Below the pieces are notes generated by a model that searched no databases, was not told the DNA's origin, and saw only the letters and a list, made by a program, of their open reading frames with translations. 64,000 bases of DNA from Mactra quadrangularis (taxonomy: Eukaryota; Mollusca; Bivalvia; Venerida; Mactridae). Positions within the stretch are counted from its first letter, which is position 1. Every line of letters begins with the position of its first letter. Of the stretch, positions 34,910 to 45,154 are shown piece after piece. Both the position numbers and the translations under genes were made by a program. The DNA is taken from contig CM046307.1 of NCBI GenBank assembly GCA_025267735.1, forward strand, positions 50,263,395 through 50,327,394, read 5' to 3'.

Positions 34910-35149
34910 TATAGTTCTATTACATTAACCTGTCACAACTTAAATAATTACACGGTCACTGAATCTATTATTTTTAACCCCTTTCGAACTTGTTATTTCC
35001 CCGATATTCAAAATCGTTGCATATATAGTTAGATTATCAATAATTAATATGGATTGGTGGCTCAATGTTTAAAAAGAGGTTAAATAATAACACATTCAGT
35101 GACCGTGTAATTATTCAAGTTGTTACAGGTTAATGTAATTGAACTATAT
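34910..35149. mobile_element. Single palindromic MITE with about 75-bp arms
   Basis: The left arm (ATATAGTTCTATTACATTAA, CCTGTCACAACTTAAATAAT, TACACGGTCACTGAAT) is the reverse complement, with a handful of mismatches, of the right arm (ATTCAGTGACCGTGTAATTA, TTCAAGTTGTTACAGGTTAA, TGTAATTGAACTATAT). The centre is about 85 bases and unrelated to the P family. No second copy seen in the window and no coding sequence. Confidence 0.8.
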
Positions 35150-35159
35150 CAATGAGGTA

Positions 35160-35335
35160 TTGGAAAAGTTCCATAAAGGTAATGTCAGGTCAAAAACTAG
35201 TCGCTATTCAAAAAATAAGAAATCCTTGATAACGCTCAAGAAGCGACAGTTAAGCTACAATTTTCATCAAATTTCATCATATTGCACTCAGGTGAGCACT
35301 ATAGGTCCATAATGCCCTTCTTGTACTATATTTAC
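35160..35335 (+). mobile_element. Fragment of a molluscan-type dispersed repeat (3' end block)
   Basis: Contains ATTGCACTCAGGTGAGCACT, TAGGTCCATAATGCCCTTCT and TGTAC, which I recall as a common 3' terminal block of repeats in molluscan genomes. The call rests on recall and one copy; a shorter piece (GGCCCCTTGGCCCTTCTGTT at 14971) may be a relative. Confidence 0.4.
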
Positions 35336-36082
35336 ACTAAACAGTCCAAGAGGTTCAATGTATTACTGTTATATTTCAAGTATGTTAACATATGTCTGTC
35401 AGGGTGTCAGTGTATTATATAGGAGACAAATACTTGCCAGATTCTGTCAGAATACAATCAATTAACCTGACTTGTTATATATTTATATTATAAATCATTT
35501 TAGTTTATTTTAACTTCATATCTGTATGACATTTAATGTATAAATATTTAATGTTCTATAAAATTTATGACTATGTATTAGAATAGAATGTTTAACTGTC
35601 CAGTTGGCAAATGATGTATTTATAGTAAAAATGGGTGAAAGTTTTCAGAATTTGTCCTGGATGGCATATCATCAAAAATCTTTTGATAAAATAGCAATGC
35701 AATTATATATCATTTCAGTATAGACCATGCTATAAAGGCACAATAAAATACCACATTTGTAAATGCATAGTCATGTGATTTTTGGTGACTTTTAAGTCCT
35801 AATTGCTTAATTAATTTAAGAGGGAAAAGATATTTATACTAAGACCATTCCACTTTTATGATCATCAATTTTTGGTGTATTTATACTTACGTAAGAGAGA
35901 ATTATTTCAGAACTGGCCTTTAAGGTGCTGAGAAATGGCTCATTTGCTGTGTATAATCTGCTGAACTAATGAAATTCAACAACCAATATTATCATTACTA
36001 TATATTTATAGATCTCTATGTTTTCTGTGGTTATGGGTTATAAAAATATTTCTATATATGTCTGTAGGTTACAGATCTATGA
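35336..36082. other. Unassigned AT-rich non-coding DNA
   Basis: No exon, RNA gene or repeat recognised. Confidence 0.5.
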
Positions 36083-36131
36083 TTATACCCCCGCAAACGA
36101 AGTTTTCGGGGGTATACTGGAATCACCCTGG

Positions 36132-36231
36132 TGGTTGGTTGGTTGGTTGGTTGGTTTGTTGGTTGGTTGGTTGGTTGGTTGGTTGGTTGGTTGGTTGGTT
36201 GGTTGGTTGGTTGGTTGGTTGGTTGGTTGGA
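36132..36231 (+). repeat. TTGG tetranucleotide microsatellite
   Basis: About 25 copies of TTGG with one TTTG variant near 36156. It encodes Trp-Leu-Val-Gly in all plus frames and Asn-Gln-Pro-Thr on the minus strand, giving three overlapping repetitive ORFs that are not genes. Confidence 0.95.
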
Positions 36232-36519
36232 TATGTGGTCTGTCCCAAAAAATTAATTCATTTGTAGTATGGTTATTTCTTAATGTATTTATATAGAAGC
36301 TGTTATATACCATGATTTAATGGTATATACAAAACTCATGTAACTATGGAAACATATCTCACTTGTTTAAAATATTTAATTGCGTTATATATTTTAAATC
36401 TAATTAGATAACTGTATAGTTTGCTTTTTTCTCAATAAATTTTTTTCTTATCTTATTTTATAGAATTTGTACAGGCGTTTACAGTTGATGTTTATATGCA
36501 TGTTATATCAATTCCAATT

Positions 36520-37005
36520 CAAAATGGCCGACTTGCGGCCATCTTGAATTCTTTTTAATTTAGTTTAATTACTGTATGCTTATTTCTCAATAGATTTTTT
36601 CTTAACTAATTTAGATAGAATTTTGCACAGGCGTTCACATTTAAACTTTACATACACTTTAACTCAATTCCAATTCAAAATGGCGGACTGGCTGTCATCC
36701 TTTTTTCAAAATTAATACAGTCTGATATTGACTTATTACCATACATATTTTGAAAAGACATTGCATACAAGGTCTCACTAATACAGTTGATCAGTATGAC
36801 TATTCTTCATCAATTTATATTCAATATGGCTGACTGGCAGCCATCTTGAATTTTTATTTAAATTACTGTATAGTACTTGTATGTGTTTTTTTTTACTCAA
36901 TTTTAGCCAAATTTCGCTCCAAAGTCTTTATTGATGTAGTTGACTTGTACATGGATTTACTCTGGATACAAATTCATTATGGCAGACTGGCAGCCATTTT
37001 GACTT
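36520..37005 (+). repeat. 150-bp tandem units each carrying an inverted ATGGC...GCCAT pair
   Basis: The core AAAATGGCCGACTTGCGGCC or TATGGCTGACTGGCAGCCAT, usually followed by CTTGAATT, recurs at about 36520, 36670, 36822 and 36972, about 150 bp apart. More irregular copies lie near 37573, 37627, 37763 and 38313. The segments between are related (AATTACTGTATAGT, CTTATTTCTCAAT). Each core is a small inverted repeat. Confidence 0.75.
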
Positions 37006-38387
37006 TGTTTAAATAACTGTATAGTAAGCTTATTTCATTACCAATTTCTTCTTGCTGAAGTCTGATTGATTTATTGATTGATTAATTGGATTTTACGGCT
37101 TATTAATGCAAAAAGGTCATATTACACCGAAAACAATTGATGATACTATTACTTCAATAGATAATGAAGATTTAACGTCCTATATTTTATGATAAACATT
37201 AATTTCCTTCAAGTATGGTTTTGTTTTGATTTTACGACGCACCAACACAAAAAGGTCATATCGCGCCCAAAGCAATCAATGATACTATTTATTAAAACGA
37301 TATTAAGGATTTAAAGCTCTATATCTTATCATATACATTTATTTCCTTCTAAAAGTTAAGTATCGCATATGATGGTACAGACTCAAAAAGTTCTTTAAGT
37401 GAGTTAACTTTAAAATGTTTAAAAGGGTTTATGGCTTTATGTCATGTAACTTATTAAATATAGCATTATTCCACATTGTTTGCCATTTTGACTTGCTGAA
37501 GTCTATTATGTACTGCTATTTTTATCAAATTCTTATTGTTGAACTTTTTTTTTGATGTATTGATATTTTATCAAATTCATAATGGCTGATTGGCAGCCAT
37601 TCTGAGTTTTTCTTTTTTCTCTTTTTCTGACTGGCAGCCATGTTGAATTTTCTAATATTTTGTACAGCAAACATCTTTTTTTTCTCACCTCATTTTGATA
37701 AAATTGTGCTGACAAATTCTTGTTGATGAAATTTGTATATGTATTTATTTTTTTATGTATTTCAATGGACCAACTAATAGCCATCTTGATTTTTTTCTAT
37801 AATGTTGTGAAGAAAACATCTTATTTCGTTATAGCTACATGAGATTTTAGGTATTATTTTAACTTTACTACTGTGAAAATAATGATCGGTAATTTAAGCT
37901 TTCTTATGGGGTATTTGTGAAATTCTTGATACAAGATATTGTAAATACTAATTGTTTGATTTATATTGCGTACATTTCTGACTACCATTTTTACAATTGC
38001 CTTATTTTTTACTTATTTATCAAAAAATTGCAAACCCATTCTACATTTTGCTCATCTGGTTACAGCATACTCATGATGAGTTTAAATGTGATCACTCTTT
38101 GTCTGTTGTTCCACTTTACATTCATAATGACCAAATGATGTTCATTTTCATGTTAAAAATCATTTGAAATATGACAACTGTTCATTTTGCTTTTTCATAA
38201 ATCTATACAGTGAATTACACTGTAATTTGCTGTTTATTTCCAATTTGATATTTGCATCCTATTCTTTTTATGATTTTTATGCTTCTTACAACATTAACCC
38301 TTTTGGACTTCCACAATGTTGACTTGCTGTCATCTTGAAATATTGCCGTTGCGGGGGTATTTTCGCCACTGGTGGCAGTTCTAGTTT

Positions 38388-38779
38388 TATTATAAAATGT
38401 TTTTATCCATCAGCCATATTATTACTGTACATTTATAGCTCAATAAAGTTTTCAGTCATTTCGTTAATTTTTATGATTGAGTCATTGCAGAACTAGTCTA
38501 AATCCTTCTGTATTAACATATAGGCTTGATTATTTTAGTGTTGACCTATCACTTATACTTCCTTAGATTACAAATCAATGACATATTATAAATGTTTAAT
38601 TAGATAATTTAAGATAAAAAAGGGTGGAAAGTTAATAATTCATTGTTATAAAGATGTAAACCTCATTGATTGTTAGTGATAGATGTTGGTGATAAATCCT
38701 GTTATGATAAAAATACTTAACACCCCACCACATTTTCGCTACAGTAGATCCAAAGGTACAAGGTTTGATTTCCAGTCAT
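38388..38779. other. Unassigned DNA with a degenerate Q hairpin
   Basis: At 38477-38545 GAGTCATTGCAGAACTAGTC looks like the left arm of a Q element; the right arm is eroded. The rest holds nothing recognised. Confidence 0.4.
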
Positions 38780-39110
38780 AAATCCACTAGTCTTAAACCT
38801 GGGACTAGTGAAAATTCATTCTGGCTAGTGAAATTACTTATTTCAGTCATTGCCTTTGATTGTATCAAGTGCTAGCCCAAATGATTATGCTTTATAGTTA
38901 AGGGCAAAATTGTTAACTTGCCTGACTATACAGAATACGAAATTTTCACCAGCCTGAATTAATTTTTATTAGCCCTGGGTTTTGGGCTTGTAGGTCAAGG
39001 TAATGACTGTTATTTCACACTGTTGGGCTAGTTGATAAGTTTGCACATTAATATAAAACATAATTAATTGGACTATTGCTCTAGAAAATTTAAGGTAATA
39101 ACTTTCTGGT
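38780..39110. repeat. E-family dispersed repeat, copy E6 (opposed units)
   Basis: One forward unit (AAACCTGGGACTAGTGAAAA, GGCTAGTGAAATTACTTATT) faces an inverted unit (AAATTTTCACCAGCCTGAAT, TAGCCCTGGGTTTTGGGCTT). It then ends with TGTTGGGCTAGTTGATAAGT. It lies about 145 bp upstream of the PHACTR exon. Confidence 0.55.
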
Positions 39111-39253
39111 TCTGTTCAATTGATTATTTGTTTGCTAGCCAGATGTTACTTAATACTAGCCTTCTAACAGTGAAAATCTCTGAAACAAAATTTGTCTTCC
39201 TTTCAACACCCAAAATGGCAGCCTATTTAAACTTCATTATTTTATAATTTCAG

Positions 39254-39427
39254 ATAAAAAGAAAAATGGTGACTTAAAATCCCATTCAATGGGTAACAAT
39301 AACAGTTCAGTGACCGCTACTCCTCCGCCGGAACGGAAATCCAAATTTGCTGCCATAGGTAAAATATTTAAACCATGGAAATGGAAGCGGAAAAAGAAGA
39401 GCGAAAAAATAGAGAAAACTGCAGTTG
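39254..39427 (+). CDS. PHACTR-family exon: conserved N-terminal basic FKPWKW block
   Basis: Product: phosphatase and actin regulator, a cytoplasmic/nuclear protein that binds G-actin through RPEL motifs and PP1 through its C-terminus, linking actin state to dephosphorylation. The acceptor TAATTTCAG ends at 39253 and the donor is GTAAGT at 39428; 174 bases, phase 1 at both ends. The frame stays open from the acceptor through [11 protein letters not shown] before the Met at 39289. The exon may therefore be internal, or translation may start at that Met ([17 protein letters not shown]). The diagnostic part is [20 protein letters not shown], which matches the PHACTR N-terminal signature just before RPEL1. 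The Lys/Arg cluster next to RPEL1 acts as a nuclear localisation signal masked by G-actin in studied members; here that is inference. The exon boundary just before the LERK motif agrees with a direct join to 41044. Reading past 39427 into the intron meets a stop at 39493. Confidence 0.9.
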
Positions 39428-41043
39428 GTAAGTTCTTGTGTGGGTCTTGTCAGATTAGCTTTAACTTTCTCTGCTGGGCTTCTGTCAGTATTTAGAGAAG
39501 GGGCCTGAGATCTTACTTTTTGTAGAAAATTTGGTAAATTTTTTCACAATTTCATTAATAGCGGTAAGAATAATTTGCAGTAAAGTCAAAATTTTGAGAA
39601 GCTGAAATTTGAGAAAGGAAAGTGTCCCTGTTATATGAGGGAAAAATGCCCTGCTCTGAATATGATAGCCAATACTTGGGGTATTTGGGTTGAAACATCC
39701 AGGAATGATTCTGAAGATCAAGATTTTTGTAAAAGAGACATGGTTATCTTCCTATGTCAAAGCTGCTGAAATAATGACATTCAGGCTTTTGGAGATACTG
39801 AACTTCCATCTGTGTCTGACAGTTTTCTGATATTATATTGACATAGTTATATTGTTGTATATACATTTATTGATGAATCCAATTATTTGGATTTTTTTTC
39901 AAGATTGAATGGCCACAAGACACTCATTTCATGATTAGTCATTGCAGAAATTAATTCTGAAAGTATTCAAAATCAGACAAAAAGGGATAGAACAATAGCT
40001 ATTCAACAGAACTGTATGTTTTTCACTTGCTAAACTATATCATGCCAAGTTGTTGATAACCTATTCTAAAAAAAATACTTCTGCAGACTACTCTTACACA
40101 AAAAGTTGTTCCCACCTTCATTTTTCAGCAAGGGAAATCACTCTTACTTTAATTTATCATTCAGGAAGGGAAATTACTCCATATCACTTAATTGAATATA
40201 TCTGAGTTGTCTCCCTTAGTTCTTTTTGTTTTTTTAGTGAATTTTAGCTGTAGGGTAAGTCACAAGATGTTCATTGCAGAAAAAATATAAAATTGTTAAA
40301 ATGTCAAGTTTTATAAAAAAAGACTCAGTGAACTGATACTGTTTACCATGTATAAAGTTATGAATATTTTATTGAAAACGCTGGAAGAAAACTTCCTTAT
40401 TTGGAAATGTTAGTTGGTATGAACATTTGACATTTCTACTTTGTGTGTATCATAGTGATTACTTCCTATTCTTCAAGCAGATGTTTTTTTATAATTCCTG
40501 CTCTGAAAGTCAGTAAACAAGAAACTATATATAGTCACATGGTAATGAATTGTTGTTAATGGTGATATTTTATAATAAGTATGTTAATTGAACTATAAAC
40601 TTCTTTCTTGTGGGTAGGGCTTTCCTAATTGGCCATGACTTTAAACTGGTTATCAATGAATAGCTTCATCATTCTTGCTTTGAATGACATCCAACTCCAC
40701 TGTGGGTTTTACAAATTTTGTAAATTTTTGAAGTCACTGGTTGGTTTTTCATTTTTTCTAAATTTTGTAAGTGAATACCCTGGTTGGTAACACTTATAGA
40801 AATTCAATGTACAGTGTGATCCCTTAGGCAGAAGTCTTTTTTGGTCCAAAATGATTTAAGTTTATCAGACCAGATATCTGGTATGTAGCAGTTATAAGGT
40901 GTCAGGATGTACAGTGGCACCTCAGTAAACCAAACACCCTTTGGACCAAACAAAAGTTTGGTTTTCTGATGTGTCTGGATTTCTGAAGTTCCACTGTATC
41001 CATTGTTGTTTCTGTTATTATTAGTTGTTGTTACATATTACAG
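39428..41043 (+). other. PHACTR intron, 1,616 bp
   Basis: GTAAGT donor and TTACATATTACAG acceptor. It holds a 90-bp TA-flanked MITE at 40910-40999, ending 45 bp before the next exon. The rest shows no recognised exon or conserved block. AAGGGAAATCACTC / AAGGGAAATTACTC near 40130-40170 is a minor local repeat. The minus-strand ORF at 39485-39721 is a shadow. Confidence 0.85.
40910..40999. mobile_element. 90-bp TA-flanked MITE inside the PHACTR intron
   Basis: TACAGTGGCACCTCAGTAAA at the left and GATTTCTGAAGTTCCACTGT-A at the right are inverted ends. An inner palindrome CCAAACAAAAGTTTGG sits at the centre. It resembles short Tc1/mariner-superfamily termini and shares TACAGTGG with the element at 13664. 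It lies just upstream of the acceptor, within the usual branch-point to polypyrimidine zone or its upstream edge. Confidence 0.75.
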
Positions 41044-41283
41044 AATTAGAGAGGAAGATATCTGTAAGATCAACTAGAGAAGAACTAATAAAGAAAGGAG
41101 TTATAAAAGAAAGAACTGAAGATACTATAGAGGAGACTAATGAATCACCTGCTACAACAACAAGTACAGTGGCGCCGTCTAGTGGTGGCGAGACTAAAAC
41201 TAGTCAAACAACAATAACAACACCTGTTGTTAATGTTGATGTTAATAATATACAAGATACGCAACAACATAAAGGTGATAATG
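41044..41283 (+). CDS. PHACTR-family exon: first RPEL actin-binding motif
   Basis: Starts after ATTACAG and ends at GTAAGT (41284); 240 bases, phase 1 at both ends. Joined to 39427, the split codon is G+AA (Glu) and the frame reads ELERKISVRSTREELIKKGV then IKE. This is the N-terminal RPEL motif (RPEL1) of PHACTR, in which vertebrate members likewise lack the Pro of the RPxxxEL consensus; the Arg and the EL pair are kept. RPEL motifs bind monomeric actin in the hydrophobic cleft. The remaining about 50 residues are Thr/Ser/Asn-rich and acidic (TEDTIEETNES, then TTTSTV and TTITTPVV runs), low-complexity linker typical of the variable middle of the family. Being 240 bp and phase 1-1, it could be skipped without a frameshift, deleting RPEL1. 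Retention of the next intron would end translation near 41462. Minus-strand ORFs here are shadows. Confidence 0.92.
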
Positions 41284-42359
41284 GTAAGTGGTTCAATTGT
41301 TGTTTCCCCCCTCCTTTTCCTATGTATAGCCCCTGTTCTTTTAAAGCCCCCACCCCTTTCCTTCTTATTGTCCCCTCTGTTCTTCTCGAAGCCCCAATCC
41401 CTTTCATTTTTAAGCCCCGTCTCCATAGAGCTTCTATATTAAGTATGAAGTGTCAATTTTGAGTCCTCTACATTGATAGTCTAAATGATGCCCTGCAGGT
41501 CAAAATTGGCCCTGCCCCAGGGATTGCAAGATTTACAATGCGTTATAGTGAAATGATAAAAAAGTTTAATAAAAATAATAATAAAGCCTAAAGCATAATG
41601 AAGGATGTAGCGTCAAACTTAAGAATTCAAATTATGCCTCTTGGGTTAAAATTTGCCCTACCATACCAAATTTTCAAGGAGTTGAATATGAAAGTGCTAA
41701 AATATCTTGTGTTACCCTTAGGATCTAGTTCTCAAGTGAGTGATCCAGGGTCCTAGGCCTAGGACCCTCATGTAAATGAAAGTTCCAGATTCCACAGAAC
41801 TCTCTCATTTTAAAGACAGTGAATAACAATGTGAATAAAATGACAATATTTTGCTATACACATACAGTTTGTTTAATATCAATATTCATAACGGTGCATG
41901 TAATGAAAGTTCAATTAGTCGCAGCAGTAAATATATCTGCCTTAAAAATGATAACAAAAATTAACATGTTTAAAAGTGGAAAAATATCCATCTGATGAAA
42001 CTTCCGTGACTGCAGCCTAGCCTGGTAGGCTTGTCTAGGAAAATGGTTCTACCGTAATCATAGACTCCAAGGCTAGCATTACTAGGCTAGGATTATGCTT
42101 CTGTGATTCTAACCACTGCCTATGTTTTAATATTTCTATAACTAGGGTAGATGAAAGATAATAATGTAACATTATAAGATCACTAATGATTCTTCTAGAG
42201 TTATATTACATATATTGTCTGATGTCTGAGGTATCATATCTATGTTACCTGGTTAAACAGGTGTTTGTTTCTGTATTGTTTCATATTAGTCTGAGTAACT
42301 GGTACATATCAACCTGCATATCATCTGTGTATTCTGTTGTTGGGCTTTGTAAGGAGCAG
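41284..42359 (+). other. Start of the next PHACTR intron; nothing else recognised
   Basis: Begins GTAAGTGG. A pyrimidine-rich CCCC-interrupted tract (about 41305-41420; CCCTTTCCTTCTTATTGTCC and the like) follows the donor. A hairpin-like pair of CCTAGCCTGG / ACTAGGCTAGG motifs is at 42016-42092. No further PHACTR exon is visible, so the intron probably runs past the window end. Confidence 0.6.
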
Positions 42360-42590
42360 AGGTCTGATCCAGAGTTAGGATGTGTGTTCAATGCTTGAGA
42401 GGTCCTATGTTGGAACCCCATTAGAGGCACTGCTAATGCACATTCCTTGAGCAAGAATTTACCTACTGTTTTAAACATGTACAGTGAGGGTCATGGTCAA
42501 AGGTGGTTTTAATGATCAGGGGTTATCATACAAAATTGTCAAATCAGTTTGTAATATAGAAGCAGACTTTAAACTGCACTTAAGCTTTTT
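42360..42590 (+). mobile_element. tRNA-derived SINE, T group, copy T6
   Basis: GCTTGAGAGGTCCTATGTTG and GAACCCCATTAGAGGCACTG (decayed box B), ATTCCTTGAGCAAGAATTTA, GATCAGGGGTTATCATACAA, then GAAGCAGACTTTAAACTGCA. Matches T7 to the 3' end. Confidence 0.75.
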
Positions 42591-42829
42591 ATCTAGGCAT
42601 TGTTTGGAATTGCTTGGTTATGGTTATTTGATGAGATTGAACTTATCTTAGATAGATTAATGATGTACAATGATTACTCATATAACAGGTGTTGATAATT
42701 TACCTTAATTTATACAGATGTAAAAACTATATGTAGAAAACTAGAACTCTGTATAAAATACTGTAACTGTTTAATGTATGGAATGTTCCTGAACTCATTT
42801 TTACAATATTTGTCTGTATTTTATTTATG

Positions 42830-42997
42830 AGTTTTAATCAACTGTCAGTGGCACATAAATTAACCCTTCTGATTTGAATACTTTCTACAGTATTTTTGCA
42901 TTCACTATCAATGATTTCTTAACTAACTATGGATGATTGAGTATTTAAATCAGTGGGGTATCGTAGGCACCTTTGGCAGTTATATAAAAATTACCAA
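42830..42997. mobile_element. P-family palindromic MITE, copy P7
   Basis: TTTAATCAACTGTCAGTGGC, TTAACCCTTCTGATTTGAAT at the left; GAGTATTTAAATCAGTGGGG, GGCACCTTTGGCAGTTATAT at the right. Confidence 0.75.
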
Positions 42998-43297
42998 CAG
43001 TTTAATATTTTGTTGATCTGTTATCTCATACAGGGTGTTTCAACAATTATTTGCATTGGGAATGATTCTTTTTTGAAATAGAAATAAAGGATATTGGTTA
43101 ACATTTGATATTATAAATGGTGTTTTGTTTAGATTTTTAAAAAGCTTTGCATTGATTGGTTAACACAGGTTATCTGAAATTGACCCTATGTTTGATGTCA
43201 GGAGATTCTAAGATATATATATACATTTTGTATATATGTGGACCTTATTGAAAATTGGTAACACCAAATATCTATAATAAATTAAGTCGTTATTGTT

Positions 43298-43367
43298 ATT
43301 ATAATGATGATGATGATGATTGTGATGGTGATGATGATAATGATGGTGATGATGATGATGATGATGA
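43298..43367. repeat. GAT microsatellite with GGT interruptions
   Basis: ATGATGATGATGATTGTGAT, then GGTGATGATGATAATGATGG and further GATGATGAT. The minus-strand ORFs rich in His or Ser are repeat artefacts. Confidence 0.93.
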
Positions 43368-44129
43368 CAGTAGTCTATAGGATATCTGTTTACTGAGATT
43401 AAAACTTGTGCTTCCATTAAACAATTGTTTGTTAGATTGTACATGTTTTATAATTCCAATTATTGAGATACTGATAGCATGTAATATTTCACCCACTCAC
43501 TTTCTAATCTGTTTGATCTATCAAGATATTAAAGTTTTTAGTTGTTAGTTTATTGTACATGTAGAACTGCCTGTTATAATTTGATGTTAGATAAAAGATA
43601 TTTTGTCCTGTTAAAGTTTAATGCCGTATATAACTGTTTTACCTGATGTTATGACTCATGTAACCTTATCTTGTGAAACTAGTTGACTCAAACCCTTTCA
43701 TTGAAGTTAATATCATAATTTAAGACCTTGAATCTTGTGGTAATATTGTATAAGGTACACGCCCACTTAGGAAATAAAGTGAATATATTGACCTAGTTAA
43801 TGTACCGCACCTCACCTGCATTCTGTTGAATCTATTGATTGAGGCTTCTTTGTACAAATATCATCAAGGGAAAAGAAAGCTTGAATTTGGACCTATAGTT
43901 AGACAGACCTATAGTAAGACAAATCTGTATAGGTTAGCCTTTAATACAACAGTCTAAGAAATTAAGATAAGAAAGTGGTTGTCCGAACATATCATTTATG
44001 GTCAAGCACTATATCTCAATTGCAGAATTTTGGTTACCCAAAAGATATTGTTTGTTGCCCGAACTAAAAGTGGTTGTCCTAAGCAACCGGACACCCACTA
44101 ATTTCATAGACAGAAAGCAGTTATTATGT
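43368..44129. other. Unassigned non-coding DNA
   Basis: No exon recognised. AGACAGACCTATAGTAAGACA near 43900 and GTGGTTGTCC at 43975 and 44069 are minor local repeats. Confidence 0.45.
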
Positions 44130-44460
44130 TAACCCACTAGCCTGAAATTTATTTGGGCTTGTAAAAATTACTGCATTCATATAGTGGGGCTTGTTGATAA
44201 TTTTACTCATAAGATTATTGATAGACTTATTATGGTTATAAAAATATATATGGTTATAGAAAATACCCAAAATTGATTTATTTGAGCTAGTGAAAGTTAA
44301 TGCCTTCATTTAGTGGGACTAGTTGATAATTTTACTTATTAGATTACAGCTTGATTTATTATGTTTTTATAGAAATTGGCATAATTATCAACTATATGAA
44401 AGCAGTTATTTTCATAAGTCTCAGGTTGTAGGCTTGTGGGTTAAGGCAATGAATGTGCAT
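44130..44460. repeat. E-family dispersed repeat, copy E7 (several units)
   Basis: TTAACCCACTAGCCTGAAAT, GGGGCTTGTTGATAATTTTA, GAGCTAGTGAAAGTTAATGC, GGGACTAGTTGATAATTTTA, ending GGCTTGTGGGTTAAGGCAAT and GAATG. The first and last blocks are inverted relative to each other. Confidence 0.6.
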
Positions 44461-44701
44461 GATAGAAAAAGGCTTTTAGTAATATTGCATTGGAGTAAAG
44501 TGTTGTAGCTTATAGGGAACTATGGTTAGATGAACTGTCTGCTTTATTTCTCGTACTTGCTAATAAGACTGTGATAAAACCATACCTGAAGATGAAGGTC
44601 TTGTATTATAGGTTGTAGCTATTTGATCAATATAAGGCCAAAGACTGACCACCTAGTGTTAGACATGTTGTTCCCAATCCTTTCTCTTTCCTTACTTATA
44701 T

Positions 44702-44854
44702 TGGTAAATTGTGTTCAATTGTCATGGGCACATACACTAACCCTGCTGATTTAGATAATCAATTATTGATAGTGAGTACAGAAATACTGTAGTAAGTATT
44801 TAAATCATCGGGGTTAATGTATGCACCTCTGACAGTTAAATAAAATTTATCAAT
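44702..44854. mobile_element. P-family palindromic MITE, copy P8
   Basis: AACCCTGCTGATTTAGATAA at the left; GTATTTAAATCATCGGGGTT, GCACCTCTGACAGTTAAATA and AAATTTATCAAT at the right. Short inner region. Confidence 0.8.
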
Positions 44855-44916
44855 ACCAAAATAAAAATTAATTATGCTCAATTTTATAAAAATTGTAACT
44901 TAACAATTCATCCATT

Positions 44917-44984
44917 GGTCGGCACATACAAGCCTAACTACATCAAAATAAAAAAGAATATAGGTCAGTTTTGCACTAACCCAT
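44917..44984. mobile_element. Q-subfamily mini hairpin element, copy Q5 (diverged)
   Basis: GGTCGGCACATACAAGCCTA pairs loosely with TAGGTCAGTTTTGCACTAAC. Confidence 0.55.
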
Positions 44985-45154
44985 CCACATGTATATATAA
45001 AGTTACCTTGTTATTATATTACTGTGATATGTTGGTAGTTTTATGACATATATGATATTTTACTGTATGAACTTGCTCTATTATGTGATCATTAAATGAT
45101 AGTTAGATAGTATGTATAACACTCATATGTAGTCTACACACCTTTTAAACAATA

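Larger units (their letters stand above)
36083..38387 (+). mobile_element. V-family large element, copy V4, 2.3 kb with inverted ends
   Basis: Starts TTATACCCCCGCAAACGAAG with TTTTCGGGGGTATACTGGAA (a terminal hairpin), and ends GCCGTTGCGGGGGTATTTTC with CCACTGGTGGCAGTTCTAG. The TATACCCCCGC / GCGGGGGTAT ends match V2. The interior is a TTGG array (36132-36231), a 150-bp tandem array of paired inverted ATGGC motifs (36520 onward), and two roughly 140-bp direct repeats beginning GGATTTTACGG (37088) and TGATTTTACGA (37228) followed by AAAAAGGTCATAT. No transposase or other coding region was recognised; small ORFs are chance. Confidence 0.65.

Noticed and set aside
36018..36313. Trp-Leu-Val-Gly repeat protein / Asn-Gln-Pro-Thr repeat protein
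   Set aside because: Pure TTGG microsatellite; same peptide in every frame of each strand.
41044..41462. Longer version of the RPEL1 exon reading to the stop at 41462
   Set aside because: A consensus GTAAGT donor lies at 41284, where similarity to PHACTR-like linker ends. The extension would only arise by intron retention.
43208..43496. His-rich and Ser-rich ORFs on the minus strand
   Set aside because: Translation of a GAT/GGT microsatellite.
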